A stretch of 64,000 bases of DNA from contig NZ_LGED01000212.1 of the NCBI RefSeq assembly GCF_001280085.1, forward strand, positions 1 through 64,000, read 5' to 3'. Of the stretch, positions 27,926-36,340 are shown piece by piece (positions within the stretch are counted from its first letter, which is position 1; every line of letters begins with the position of its first letter). This stretch comes from Saccharothrix sp. NRRL B-16348 (GTDB lineage: Bacteria > Actinomycetota > Actinomycetes > Mycobacteriales > Pseudonocardiaceae). Made by a program: the position numbers and the translations under genes. The notes under the pieces were generated by a model. It saw only the letters and a list, made by a program, of their open reading frames with translations. It had not been told where the DNA came from and made no database searches.

Positions 27926-28310
27926 CGGACCTCGAGGGCGTTCGGCTCGGCGTGGTTTGCCTGGAGGTAGCGGCCGTAGGTCCGCAGGTCGCATCCGGCC
28001 TGTCCGGGCAGGTACGGGGCCTGCTGCCATCCGGCCGAGTCGCAGGCGTTCCCGTGGTCCCACACGGTGACGCGGAACCACAGCTTGTCCCAGCCCCAGT
28101 TGTGTTCGTCGCGCAGGGCGGCGAACAGGCGGGCCAGCACTCGCCCCGTGAGTTCCTCGGCGCGGGCGGCGTTTCGATGCCGCCGCTGTCGCGGTCGCAG
28201 TGGACCGGGTGCGTCACGGGCCACCAGGTTATGCCGTCGTCGCTGGTCTCGACCAGCCAGGTGTACTCCACACCCGGATATTCTGTCGTGCGCGAGCGAT
28301 CCCACCGCAC
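27926..28310 (-). pseudogene. frameshifted conserved hypothetical gene
   Basis: Two minus-strand frames together give one protein-like sequence. The first is YTWLVETSDDGITWWPVTHPVHCDRDSGG; after a shift near 28165 comes AEELTGRVLARLFAALRDEH, then LWFRVTVWDHGNACDSAGWQQAPYL and LRTYGRYLQANHAEPNALEVRADCH. The step equals one missing base in a run of GC dinucleotides. Start and stop are unclear. Function is unknown. Confidence 0.5.
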
Positions 28311-28336
28311 ACTGGATCTGCGGACGGATGAGTACG

Positions 28337-29245
28337 TTAGGAGACGGCTCGCCATTGAACGTCACGGTTGCCGCTGCGCAGCGACCGCAGCCGGATGTCC
28401 AGTTCCGTGGCGGCGGCGGGCTTGTTCGGCGAGAGTCGGATGTAGGACGCCAGGGAGTGCAGCTCGGCGAGATCGCGGAGAAGGCGCCAGCCGTTCCACT
28501 CGGTGAGGTTGTAGCCGTAGGCGTTTCGGAACGCGGTGCGGTCGGCTTCGGGGGTGTGGAAGTGGTCGGGCAGGCTGGCGATCAGGTCGAGTTCCCGGGG
28601 GCCGAAGCATGCTTGGTCCCAGTCGATGAGTAGCCAGCCGGTGGGGTCGCGGACGAGGTTCTCGCTGTGCACGTCGGCGTGCACGAGCCCCAGGCCCAGG
28701 GGGAACTCGGTGGTGGCGAAGGCGTCGCGTACAGCTTGCGTTTGATCGGTGAGCCATGCGTGGTCGTCCTTGGTCAGGACGGGTGCCCGCCGTTGGGCGT
28801 CGAGAGTCAGCGCCTCCTGCAGTCTGTGCAGGGGCTTGTAGTGGGGCAAGGTCAGCGGTGGTGGCGGCAGGGTGTGGAGGTGTCGCAGTGGCGTGGCGAG
28901 ATCGGTGGGGCTCGGGGTGGGTGTCGTGGGTCGCAGTGGCCAGAAGGTTGCCACCGCGTCGGCTGTGATGACCGGCTGTTCTCCGGGTGTCGGGGCCAGT
29001 GCGATGGGGGCGGGTTGGGTGGCCAGCCAGCGGGTGACCTCGATGGCGGTGACGGCGCGTTCCCACCGCAGCGTTGTCGCCGGCGCGAGCCTCACCACGA
29101 CCTGGTCGTGCGGCAGCAGGTAGACGGCGTTGGACCGGTGGTGCAGCAGGCGCGCACCGTCGACGTTCACGCGGAAAACCTCACACACCTGCCGCAGTTC
29201 ATCGATCCCTGGCAGGTCGCCTCGCTCTCGCGCCCTGGTGCTCAC
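28337..29245 (-). CDS. aminoglycoside phosphotransferase (APH)-like kinase, copy 1
   Basis: The protein has 302 residues and is cytoplasmic. The kinase-like fold has the catalytic loop GLVHADVHSENLVRD and the metal-binding WLLIDWDQACFGPRELDL of APH/choline kinase-type enzymes. The N-lobe includes NAVYLLPHDQVVVRLAP. GTG 29245 overlaps the stop of the preceding HTH-TPR gene by 4 bp, so the two are coupled. The substrate is unknown; the family covers antibiotics, sugars and homoserine-type metabolites. A paralogue with the same neighbour lies at 54629-55519. Confidence 0.85.
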   Translation of the reverse strand: MSTRARERGDLPGIDELRQVCEVFRVNVDGARLLHHRSNAVYLLPHDQVVVRLAPATTLRWERAVTAIEVTRWLATQPAPIALAPTPGEQPVITADAVATFWPLRPTTPTPSPTDLATPLRHLHTLPPPPLTLPHYKPLHRLQEALTLDAQRRAPVLTKDDHAWLTDQTQAVRDAFATTEFPLGLGLVHADVHSENLVRDPTGWLLIDWDQACFGPRELDLIASLPDHFHTPEADRTAFRNAYGYNLTEWNGWRLLRDLAELHSLASYIRLSPNKPAAATELDIRLRSLRSGNRDVQWRAVS

Positions 29246-30630
29246 GCGGCGTTGTGGGGAGGCAACTCGTCGACGCGCCTGCGCAGGTCCGCCACGTCCG
29301 GTCGGTGCGTGTGGGGTGCGGCGACCGTCGCCATCGTGTGCAGGCGTACGTGTGCGCGTGTGGAGGACAAGGCGCTGATTTCGGTCACTGCCCGGTGCCC
29401 GGTGGCGACGGCGGCGTCGATGTCGCCCACGCGGAACTGACTGGCGGCCAGGCCGGGCAGGTTCACCGCGGCCGAGCGGGCGTAGTCGGGGCCGTAGTTG
29501 TCGACGGCGGCGCTCAGACGCTCCACCGCTTCGCCCGCGAAGCGGGTGTCGGTGGCGGCGAGCAGATACAACGCGTGCCCGCGTTGCGCGTCGAGTTCCG
29601 CCGGGACGACGTGGGACGGCACGGGTGTCGCATCCATGTCGAGGTAGGTCTGTTGCGCGACATCGAGAGCCCGGTGGCAGGCGTCGACGTTCCCGAGCGT
29701 TGCCTGGCACCAGGCCAGGTTAGACGCGATGTAGCCGTCGGTGCTGCGGCTGACCCGGTGGTCGTGTCCGGCCGCGGTCGCGTTCGCCAGCCTCACCAGC
29801 CGCAGCGCTGCCTGGGGCCGGTTCAGGTGCAGTGCCTGATGCGCCATGTCGAGATGCAGGTGCACCGTGAGGTCCGCGCTGCGCGGAGCGTCGGCCTCCT
29901 TTGCGAGCTTCAGGGCAATCGTCCACAGTCGGAGAGCGTCATCGTGCAGCTCGACGTCGTAGGCCATCCAGCCCGCGGTCTGGGCCAGGTCGGCGGTGGC
30001 CAGACGCAGCGACGTGCGCACCGGCCCCGAGCACTCAAGGTCGTGCAGCTTCAACACGTGCTCGAGTTGGGTTACTGCGGCAGCGCGGACCAGCCCGCCG
30101 CCGTACCGGTAGTCGTGGTCCCGGAAGCCCTTGGTCAGGTTCTCGATTTCCTCGACGTCGGCGGCGCCCAGGCGGCGGGTCAGGGCCGGGTTCGCGTTGG
30201 TCGGCAGCAGGTATTCCAAGCGCTCCAACTCGGGAACGATCTCCATCCCGAGAGTGATCGCGGTGATGCTTTCGAGGAAGCCCCTGCGATTCAGCGCCAT
30301 CCAGGTCGCCTCCTTGTGGAACTCCAGGTCGATGTCCGGCGGCGAGTGCCGGGCCGATGACATCGTCGCATCGGTGGCGTCGGGTTGGTGCGGGCCGGAG
30401 GTGGTGGGGAGATGGTCGCGGATGGGGAGCCCGGTGAGGAGTCGGTCGAGGTCGTCGATGCCGATCGCGAGTGCCTGGGCCAGGGGTGGGCGCTGTTCGG
30501 GAGAGGGTGTGCTCGTGCCCGCTTCCCAGGTGCGCACGGTTCTGGCGTTGACGCCGACCTTCTCGGCGAGGCGTTCCTGGGTGAGCCCGCACGTCAGCCG
30601 CCGTTGCTGAAGCGTCTTCCGCCTCGTCAT
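29242..30630 (-). CDS. XRE-type HTH regulator with TPR domain, copy 1
   Basis: The protein has 462 residues. ATG 30630 is preferred, with GGGGAGGG 12 bases upstream. Residues 1-60 are a Cro/CI-type helix-turn-helix (QQRRLTCGLTQERLAEKVGVNARTVRTWEAG). The remainder is helical TPR-like sequence used to bind a peptide or other ligand, with blocks such as ALRLWTIALKLAKEADAP. It heads a two-gene unit with the APH-like kinase. The HTH is almost identical in wording to copy 2 at 55500-56861. Confidence 0.85.
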   Translation of the reverse strand: MTRRKTLQQRRLTCGLTQERLAEKVGVNARTVRTWEAGTSTPSPEQRPPLAQALAIGIDDLDRLLTGLPIRDHLPTTSGPHQPDATDATMSSARHSPPDIDLEFHKEATWMALNRRGFLESITAITLGMEIVPELERLEYLLPTNANPALTRRLGAADVEEIENLTKGFRDHDYRYGGGLVRAAAVTQLEHVLKLHDLECSGPVRTSLRLATADLAQTAGWMAYDVELHDDALRLWTIALKLAKEADAPRSADLTVHLHLDMAHQALHLNRPQAALRLVRLANATAAGHDHRVSRSTDGYIASNLAWCQATLGNVDACHRALDVAQQTYLDMDATPVPSHVVPAELDAQRGHALYLLAATDTRFAGEAVERLSAAVDNYGPDYARSAAVNLPGLAASQFRVGDIDAAVATGHRAVTEISALSSTRAHVRLHTMATVAAPHTHRPDVADLRRRVDELPPHNAA

Positions 30631-30924
30631 CGCTACGCGATCCCTCCCCGTACCTGGACCGGACACGCTAGCCCAGTGATCGCGCATACAGCAGGTCACG
30701 GCCGGTGCGCCGATCGGCTTTCACCCGTTCGTACCCATCGGCCCGCCGGAGGGTCTCCGCAAAATTGCCGCTTCGTCACCTGGCTCCCTGTCGGGATCGA
30801 CAGTTGGCTGTTGACAGGCCCCGGTGTCGGTGAGACCTCCGATCTCCACGTGGTGGGCGACTCCATGTTGCGCGGGGCCGACCGCAGGTCGACACGCTGA
30901 TCGCTGGTCCGGAGGCTGCTACCG
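30631..30924. other. upstream region of the HTH-TPR cassette, copy 1
   Basis: Similar to the region before copy 2 (56862-57040). Shared blocks include catcgctacg, ggacacgctag, agcaggtc and cacctggctcc. A 21-base block (tctccgcaaaattgccgctt plus c, 30754-30774) recurs in inverse orientation at 37858-37878. No gene is supported. Confidence 0.55.
30754..30774 (+). repeat. 21-bp repeat with inverse copy at 37858-37878
   Basis: The block containing CCGCAAAATTGCCGC is identical, in opposite orientation, to 37858-37878, about 7 kb away. A diverged relative lies at 46951 and 56987, where it reads CCTCAAGATCGCCGGTTGCG. It could be a regulator-binding site of the TPR genes or a mobile-element end. Confidence 0.6.
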
Positions 30925-31218
30925 ATGACCCTGTCACTGACCGTTGCCGCTCCACTGGAAGTCGGACGAGGCCGGTTCCGTGAGACGAACGGCGGGCACT
31001 GCTGCAACACGTGGGAGAACCACGGCAGTGCCGGATGGGAGTGCGCCCACGGACACGTACTGGCCCGCGACGATGCCACCGCCGCACTGAATCGCGCCGC
31101 TGGCGCTCTCGTCCCCACCGCTGGCGTTCCGGCCTCCCTCCCGTCTACCGCTGGTGACGACCAGGTCGCGCCGAAAGACGCTGCCAGGACATCTCTTGCT
31201 CAGGAGCAGACGGCCTGA
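30925..31218 (+). CDS. possible small hypothetical protein
   Basis: The frame is 97 residues, with CCGGAGGC 8 bases before ATG 30925. The product (MTLSLTVAAPLEVGRGRF...HCCNTWENHGSAGWECAHGH) has several Cys and His but no known domain. The evidence is the ribosome site and the position ahead of the DUF574-type gene. It could be spurious. Confidence 0.3.
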   Translation: MTLSLTVAAPLEVGRGRFRETNGGHCCNTWENHGSAGWECAHGHVLARDDATAALNRAAGALVPTAGVPASLPSTAGDDQVAPKDAARTSLAQEQTA

Positions 31219-31273
31219 CGTGCCGCTGAGCAGGTTCCCGCCCGAATCGGCTACGTCTTCGACGAGGTACTCC

Positions 31274-32107
31274 ATGTCTGCCGTGCCCCTGTCCATGCCA
31301 AGGTGGCCGCCCGAGCCGCGAAGCCCGGTGTGGCCGGGCATGTCGGTGGGATCCGTCGGTGCCGGGTTCGACCACGGTGCTGGCGAACGTGGACTGCTCG
31401 CCGCGCCGCATCCGGCGCGGGCGACGGACTACCTGCTCGGCGGTGGGTACAACTTCCCGGCGGACCGCGAGTTGGCGCGTCGGTGGTCGACGGTCGATCC
31501 CGATGCGGAGCGCACGGCGCGGGCCGGTCGGTCGTTCCTCGCGCGCGCTGTCCGGCACCTCGTGGCAGCTGGCGTTCGGGGACTGGTGGACCTGTCCACC
31601 GCTGTCACGGCGGGCGGCGCGCCGCACCAGGTCGTCGACGACAACAGGCTCCACGCCCGCACGGTGTATGTGCAGTCGGATCCGGTGTTGCTCGCACTGG
31701 GCAGGATGCTCGTGCCCGAACCCCATGCCGTGATGGAGGCGCCGGTGGGTGCTCCGGCCGCGGCATGGAACGTGGCGTTGACAGCCGGTGTCCTGACGCC
31801 CGCCGAGCCGGTCGCGTTGCTGGCCGTGGGGCTGGCGGATCTGGTCGCGTCACGCGAGGAGTTGTGCGACGTGCTCGCGGTGTGGCGCGCCGTGGTGCCG
31901 GCAGGGTCGTGGTTGGTGCTGACGCATCGGTTCGACACCGCGGTCGTTCCCGGCGCCGGGCCGGGGGAGGAGCTGGCCGTACTGGTCGGAGATGCGGGAT
32001 GGACCTCGTGCGAACCGGTGGTTCGTGCGCCGTACTGGCGTCCATTGTGGCCGTTCGACATCGACGGAATCCCACCCGCGGCACCGGTGTGCGTGGCGAC
32101 TTTCTGA
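31274..32107 (+). CDS. DUF574-type SAM-dependent methyltransferase-like protein
   Basis: The protein has 277 residues. It carries the actinobacterial S-adenosyl methyltransferase (DUF574) signature ARATDYLLGGGYNFPADRELA, then a Rossmann-like core (RGLVDLSTAV, VYVQSDPVLL, LLAVGLADL). GAGG lies 6 bases before ATG 31274. The usual DxGxGxPT-type SAM loop is eroded (LVDLSTAVTAGGAP), so catalytic competence is doubtful. A shorter relative is at 62686-63633. Substrate is unknown. Confidence 0.75.
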   Translation: MSAVPLSMPRWPPEPRSPVWPGMSVGSVGAGFDHGAGERGLLAAPHPARATDYLLGGGYNFPADRELARRWSTVDPDAERTARAGRSFLARAVRHLVAAGVRGLVDLSTAVTAGGAPHQVVDDNRLHARTVYVQSDPVLLALGRMLVPEPHAVMEAPVGAPAAAWNVALTAGVLTPAEPVALLAVGLADLVASREELCDVLAVWRAVVPAGSWLVLTHRFDTAVVPGAGPGEELAVLVGDAGWTSCEPVVRAPYWRPLWPFDIDGIPPAAPVCVATF

Positions 32108-32562
32108 GGCACTGCCGATGTTTGCCGGGTGGTGGCCACTGCGGTGGTCCCCACGTCCGTGCACGGCGTGCACAACCTCCGCAGCACATGCTCGTGCGGC
32201 GCGGCGCCGATGGAGCGGTCTCCGCGTGGACGAACTGGTCACGGTGACCACGGATAGCTGCGCACGTCCGTGTCGAAGGCCGCGATCAGCTCGGCGTCGC
32301 CGGATCCGATTGTCCGGTCGCAGCGAGCTGTCGCCGGCGAGTCCGGCCGCGTTGAGCACCGCAACCCCCGCACACGCCACCGCGGCGAGGGGCACCCTGG
32401 CGGGCGGCTTGCGGCCGAGCCTGACAGTTCCGGCATCGGCGCGTTTTCCGCATTTGGGATGCACCCTTAGGCGACCCTCAGCCCGTGTTTCAAAGGTGAG
32501 GTTGTCGCCGGGCGTGTCGCTGACCTGTTCCGTCGGATTCGCAACCTCTCCAGGCAGTGCAG
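32108..32562. other. intergenic stretch, no intact gene
   Basis: About 455 bp between two convergent genes. A minus-strand frame near 32300-32420 (PLAAVACAGVAVLNAAGLAG) looks like an eroded membrane segment but has no start or continuation. Confidence 0.35.
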
Positions 32563-34275
32563 CTAGCGGTCGGGCGCTACCCCGATCGCGATCACCCCGT
32601 CGGCCACCGGAATCCGGCGGCCGGCGGTTTCCAGGAAGAGCGTGCCGCCCCGGACTCCCAGCGGGGGGTCGACGAACACCAGGCTCGTGTCGTCCCCGAG
32701 CGGGTGCGTCTGCACCGGGGCATCCTCCAGCGCCACCCATCGGTCGCCTTCCAACCGCATTCGGGTCGGCGGCTGAACCGGAATCCTCTCGAAGCGGGGG
32801 CCGCACCGCAAGGTGGAGAAGGTCGCGTTGAGGCGGCCCTCGCGGTCGTACCGGACGTCTTGGACGAGCGAGCCGTCGACGTCGGTGGGGTCGCCCAGCA
32901 CGCCGGGGGTGAGTGAGGGCCGGCGTTCACCGGTCTCCACGTCCACGGGGACCAGCGAGAGGATCCTGTGGCAGATGCTCATGTGTCGGATCGTTAGGTA
33001 TACGGCCGTGCGGCCGTCCGGCGAGATAGTGCCCGTCTGTCCGATCCGATGGCCTCCATCGGCGATGCCGAAGTCGCGTACCGTGCCGTCGAAGTCGAGC
33101 AGGTACAGGGATACGGAGCCGCCATAGGCGACCGGGGGTGGCACAACGCCGACGAGTACGGCGTCGGAGGCGCCCGCCAGCAGCATGATCGCCCCCTCGG
33201 AGGGTCCGGTATACGGCTCGATGGCTCGGGGAGCGGGTATCACGACTGGCGCGGGCGTCGGTTGCGCGCCGGGCGTGCCCAGGTCGAGGGTGATGATGCG
33301 GTTGGCGTCCCGTTCGAGCCAGGCGATGCGGCTCCCGCCCACGACCACCGCATTCCAACACTCGCCACAGGGCACGGTGCGGTCCTCACCGTCGGCGACG
33401 TCGACCACCGCGATACCCGCGGGCGACACGGCGTAGGCGAACCGGCCGTCGAGGGTGAAGTGCGGATCCGGGATGACCCCGAAGTCCCCGAAGTCGCCCG
33501 CGACCTCGCTGATCGCCCGCTCGTCCCTGACGACGGCGAACCGCTCCGCCGTCACGTAGGCGTACGCGAGCGGTTGGGGCGGGGCGGTGGTGGTGACGTT
33601 GATCCTCGCGGCCTCGGGTGACTCGGGCACGACGAGCTTGTCCAGCACCTCGGTCAGTTCGGCTGCGTCTTCGGTGAAGGCCACCGCCTGCACGGCCTGC
33701 TCACTGGCCAGCCGCTCCAACGATTCCCGCTGCTCGGCGGGCACGCGGTGGCCGATGACCCGGATATCCAGTGCCAGCCCGGCGGCGTCGACGCGCTCGC
33801 GGATGGCACGGGAGACCTCCGCCTGCTCCTGGGTGCACGCATCGACGCCCGTGGTGGAGACGACCACGATCCGGTTGCGCTGCGAGCCGCGGAACGGGTA
33901 GATTCTGGAGAAGTCGTCGATCGCCGCGAGCACGCCGCTGAGCAGCGTCGCCCGGCCGGTCGGGGTCAGGGCGCGCACGACGCCGGGTACCTCGTCGGCT
34001 TCGTCGGTCACCTCGCTCGTGTTGTCTGCCGCGCCGCATTCGCCGCCGAAGCGGCGCAGGCTCAGCGCGTCGGCGTCGCCGGTGTTGTGCGCGGTGGCCT
34101 CGACGGCGTCCGCGACGGCGGGGAAGTCCGTGCCGGGTGCGGAGGTGTCCACCAGCAGGGTGGTCCGGTGGTCGGGGACGGAGCGGACGACCAGGTAGCC
34201 GACCACGCACCCGGCGAGCACGAGCGCCACGGCCAGGGCGGCGAGCAGCCTGCGCCGCGTGGTGGCGGTGCTCAT
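32563..34275 (-). CDS. membrane-anchored vWA-like protein with beta-propeller-like C-terminal part
   Basis: The protein has 570 residues. ATG 34275 follows GGGAGGG. An N-terminal anchor (LLAALAVALVLAGCVVGYLVV) is followed by a vWA-like domain starting TLLVDTSAPGTDF (degenerate MIDAS DxSxx) and RNRIVVVSTTGVDAC. Residues about 250-565 form repeated strands (DPHFTLDGRFAYAVSPAGIAVVDVADGE, GTISPDGRTAVYLTI) typical of a WD40/TolB-like propeller. The bulk is likely extracytoplasmic. The start overlaps the upstream vWA gene by 4 bp; the two vWA domains are paralogous. Function is unknown. Confidence 0.75.
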   Translation of the reverse strand: MSTATTRRRLLAALAVALVLAGCVVGYLVVRSVPDHRTTLLVDTSAPGTDFPAVADAVEATAHNTGDADALSLRRFGGECGAADNTSEVTDEADEVPGVVRALTPTGRATLLSGVLAAIDDFSRIYPFRGSQRNRIVVVSTTGVDACTQEQAEVSRAIRERVDAAGLALDIRVIGHRVPAEQRESLERLASEQAVQAVAFTEDAAELTEVLDKLVVPESPEAARINVTTTAPPQPLAYAYVTAERFAVVRDERAISEVAGDFGDFGVIPDPHFTLDGRFAYAVSPAGIAVVDVADGEDRTVPCGECWNAVVVGGSRIAWLERDANRIITLDLGTPGAQPTPAPVVIPAPRAIEPYTGPSEGAIMLLAGASDAVLVGVVPPPVAYGGSVSLYLLDFDGTVRDFGIADGGHRIGQTGTISPDGRTAVYLTIRHMSICHRILSLVPVDVETGERRPSLTPGVLGDPTDVDGSLVQDVRYDREGRLNATFSTLRCGPRFERIPVQPPTRMRLEGDRWVALEDAPVQTHPLGDDTSLVFVDPPLGVRGGTLFLETAGRRIPVADGVIAIGVAPDR

Positions 34276-35489
34276 CTCGTCCCTCCCGGGCTCGATGCGC
34301 GCAGAGCGGCGAGAATCTCGTTGATCGCGTCGACCTGGGCGTTGTAGTCGTCCGCCGCCCGCTGGAACGATTCGAACCGGTCGGTGAAGGGAGCTCCGGA
34401 CCTGGCCACGTCGAGCAGTTGCCGCGCCGCATCCACGACGCGGCCCTGCCGTTCCCGCAGTTGCAGTGTCTTCGCGTGCAGGTCGCGCGCGACCGATGTT
34501 CGTGCCCGGCCGCGCAGTTCGGCGAACTCGTCGTCGGCCGTGATCGGGGCCACGTCGTCGATGATCCGGCCGGCGATGTCGAGGCGGCCGTCCACGATCG
34601 CCTGGACGGCCTCGTTGAGCCGGGCGACGGCGGGGTCGAACATGTCGATGACGCGGTCCGCGGACCGCAGGACCGGCTCGACGTTGGTGACCCACTCCAA
34701 CGCGGCGCGCAGCTCGTCGGGCGAGTCGGGCAGCAGCGGCGTCGGCGCGTCCGCACCGGCCGCGAGCCGTTCCAACCCGTCGCGGTGGTCGTCGCCGAGC
34801 TGGTAGCCCACGAACCGGAACTGGATGTCCAACCCGGCGGCGGCGACCCGGTCCCGGATCTCCTCCTCGACGAACGCCCGGTCGTCGTCGCAGGCGTCCA
34901 CGCCGTTGCGCGTCACCACGATGATCCGGTTGACCTGCTTCGCGTCCTGGGAGAACGGCTCGGAGAAGTCCGCGGTGGCCTCGACGATGCCCCGCAGCAA
35001 CGTCGCCTCACCCGCCGGGGAGGCGACGCGCACCGCCTCCCCGATCTCGTCCCGGTTGCCCTTGCCGAACCCGACCAGCCGGCTCGTGTTGCCCTCCGCA
35101 CCGCACTGGCCACCGAACCCGCGCAGCGCGATCGCGTCATCCTCGCCGGTGTTGCCCAGCGCCTTGCCCAACGAGTCCACGCTCGCCGCGAAGTCCTCGG
35201 GCGAGGCACCCGCCCCGGACAGGTCGACGAGAAACTCCGTCTTGTACGTCGGCGCGAACTGCGGCACCACCCAGGTCAGCACGGCGTATGTGCCGCCGGC
35301 GACCAGCACGGCCACGATGAGCGCGACCACCGCGTTGCGCACCGCCCGGGGAAGGGTGACGGTGAACCGGTAGAGCCGCCCCACGACCCCACCGTGGACC
35401 GTGCCCACCTGTATGACGGTCTCGACGCGCTCGGCCGACACCTCGTTGGACACAGCGTCGTGCACCGCACCCTGGTCGGGCTTCCCCAT
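34272..35489 (-). CDS. membrane-anchored vWA-like protein
   Basis: The protein has 405 residues. ATG 35489 follows AGGGGG. A cytoplasmic N-terminus with ETVIQVGTVHGGVVG (about residues 22-36) precedes one membrane helix (NAVVALIVAVLVAGGTYAVL). The vWA-like domain has FLVDLSGAGASP, LRGFGGQCG and VNRIIVVTRNGVDAC. A helical C-terminus (ARLNEAVQAIVDGRLDIAGR) follows. The VHGGV-type motif also occurs in the STAND proteins of this window. It is the first gene of a coupled pair. Confidence 0.75.
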   Translation of the reverse strand: MGKPDQGAVHDAVSNEVSAERVETVIQVGTVHGGVVGRLYRFTVTLPRAVRNAVVALIVAVLVAGGTYAVLTWVVPQFAPTYKTEFLVDLSGAGASPEDFAASVDSLGKALGNTGEDDAIALRGFGGQCGAEGNTSRLVGFGKGNRDEIGEAVRVASPAGEATLLRGIVEATADFSEPFSQDAKQVNRIIVVTRNGVDACDDDRAFVEEEIRDRVAAAGLDIQFRFVGYQLGDDHRDGLERLAAGADAPTPLLPDSPDELRAALEWVTNVEPVLRSADRVIDMFDPAVARLNEAVQAIVDGRLDIAGRIIDDVAPITADDEFAELRGRARTSVARDLHAKTLQLRERQGRVVDAARQLLDVARSGAPFTDRFESFQRAADDYNAQVDAINEILAALRASSPGGTR

Positions 35490-35744
35490 GGCGCCCCCTT
35501 TTTCGCCAGGCAAGGCCGTCCGAAGTCGCCCCGCCCCGGCCATCGTCGGCCAATCGAGCGGGGAGCGATCCGCACGACTGCGGGTTGGGCGGCACCTTCA
35601 GCGCAAACCCGCCGATCGAACCCTCCAGGCCGAAGAACGCGCACAAGTGCTTGCCCTTGAGTCGGGATCGAGGCCGGTGACACCGTCTCCGAGCGCGGCC
35701 CGGCTGAGGTGACCGTCGGCGTGTCGTTGGCCCGGACGTGGCGG

Positions 35745-35793
35745 GGTCTCCGGTAAGTGGGTTGGCGACCAGGAAACCCGAACACCGGAGACC
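35745..35793. repeat. 10-bp inverted repeat ahead of the IS remnant
   Basis: GGTCTCCGGT (35745-35754) and ACCGGAGACC (35784-35793) are perfect inverse copies with a 29-base loop. They lie just before the transposase remnant and could be the IS end plus flank, or a hairpin protecting against read-through. Confidence 0.5.
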
Positions 35794-35794
35794 T

Positions 35795-36340
35795 CGTGGC
35801 CGGGTGCGGCGGCAGCGGGGCGGGCCGACGCGCAGTGGGCGCTGCTGCGACCACTGTTACCCGTCGGGCGCAAGCCGGGCCGCCGGCCCAAGTGGAGTAA
35901 ACGGCAGTTGATCGACGGCATCCGGTGGCGGGTCCGGGTCGGCGCCCCGTGGCGGGACGTCCCGCCGGACCACAGGCCCTGGCAGACCGTGTACGGGTTG
36001 TTCCGCCGCCGGCAGCAGGCCGGGTGTGGCAGGCGATCCTGACCGCATTGCAGGCCCGTGCCGACGCCGACGGGCTGGTCGTGGGACCTGAGCGTGGACT
36101 CCACGGTCGCGCGGGCACACCAGCACGCGGCCGGCGCCCGTAAAAAGGGGATCCCCAGGTCGAGCCGCCCGGCACCCCGGCGGGTGGAATAGAGCCGGAC
36201 GATCACGGATGGGGTCGGTCGCGGGGCGGGTGGACCAGCAAGCTGCACCTGGCCTGCGAGCAGGGCCGGCGGCCGCTGTCGCTGCTGGTCACCGCCGGAC
36301 AACGCGACGACAGTCCGCCGTTTGCCGGTCTCGTGATCCA
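35795..36340 (+). pseudogene. IS5-family transposase remnant
   Basis: The first frame reads QWALLRPLLPVGRKPGRRPK, then QLIDGIRWRVRVGAPWRDVP and the stretch ending TVYGLFRRRQQAG, the N-terminus of IS5/IS427-type transposases. Further pieces appear in other frames: VWQAILTALQARADADG, then SWDLSVDSTVARAHQHAAGA with the first DDE Asp, then TSKLHLACEQGRRPLSLLVTAGQ. It stops after DDSPPFAG, so the second half is missing. At least three frame changes and the truncation show it is dead. Its 3' part overlaps the end of the opposite-strand TPR gene. Confidence 0.75.
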
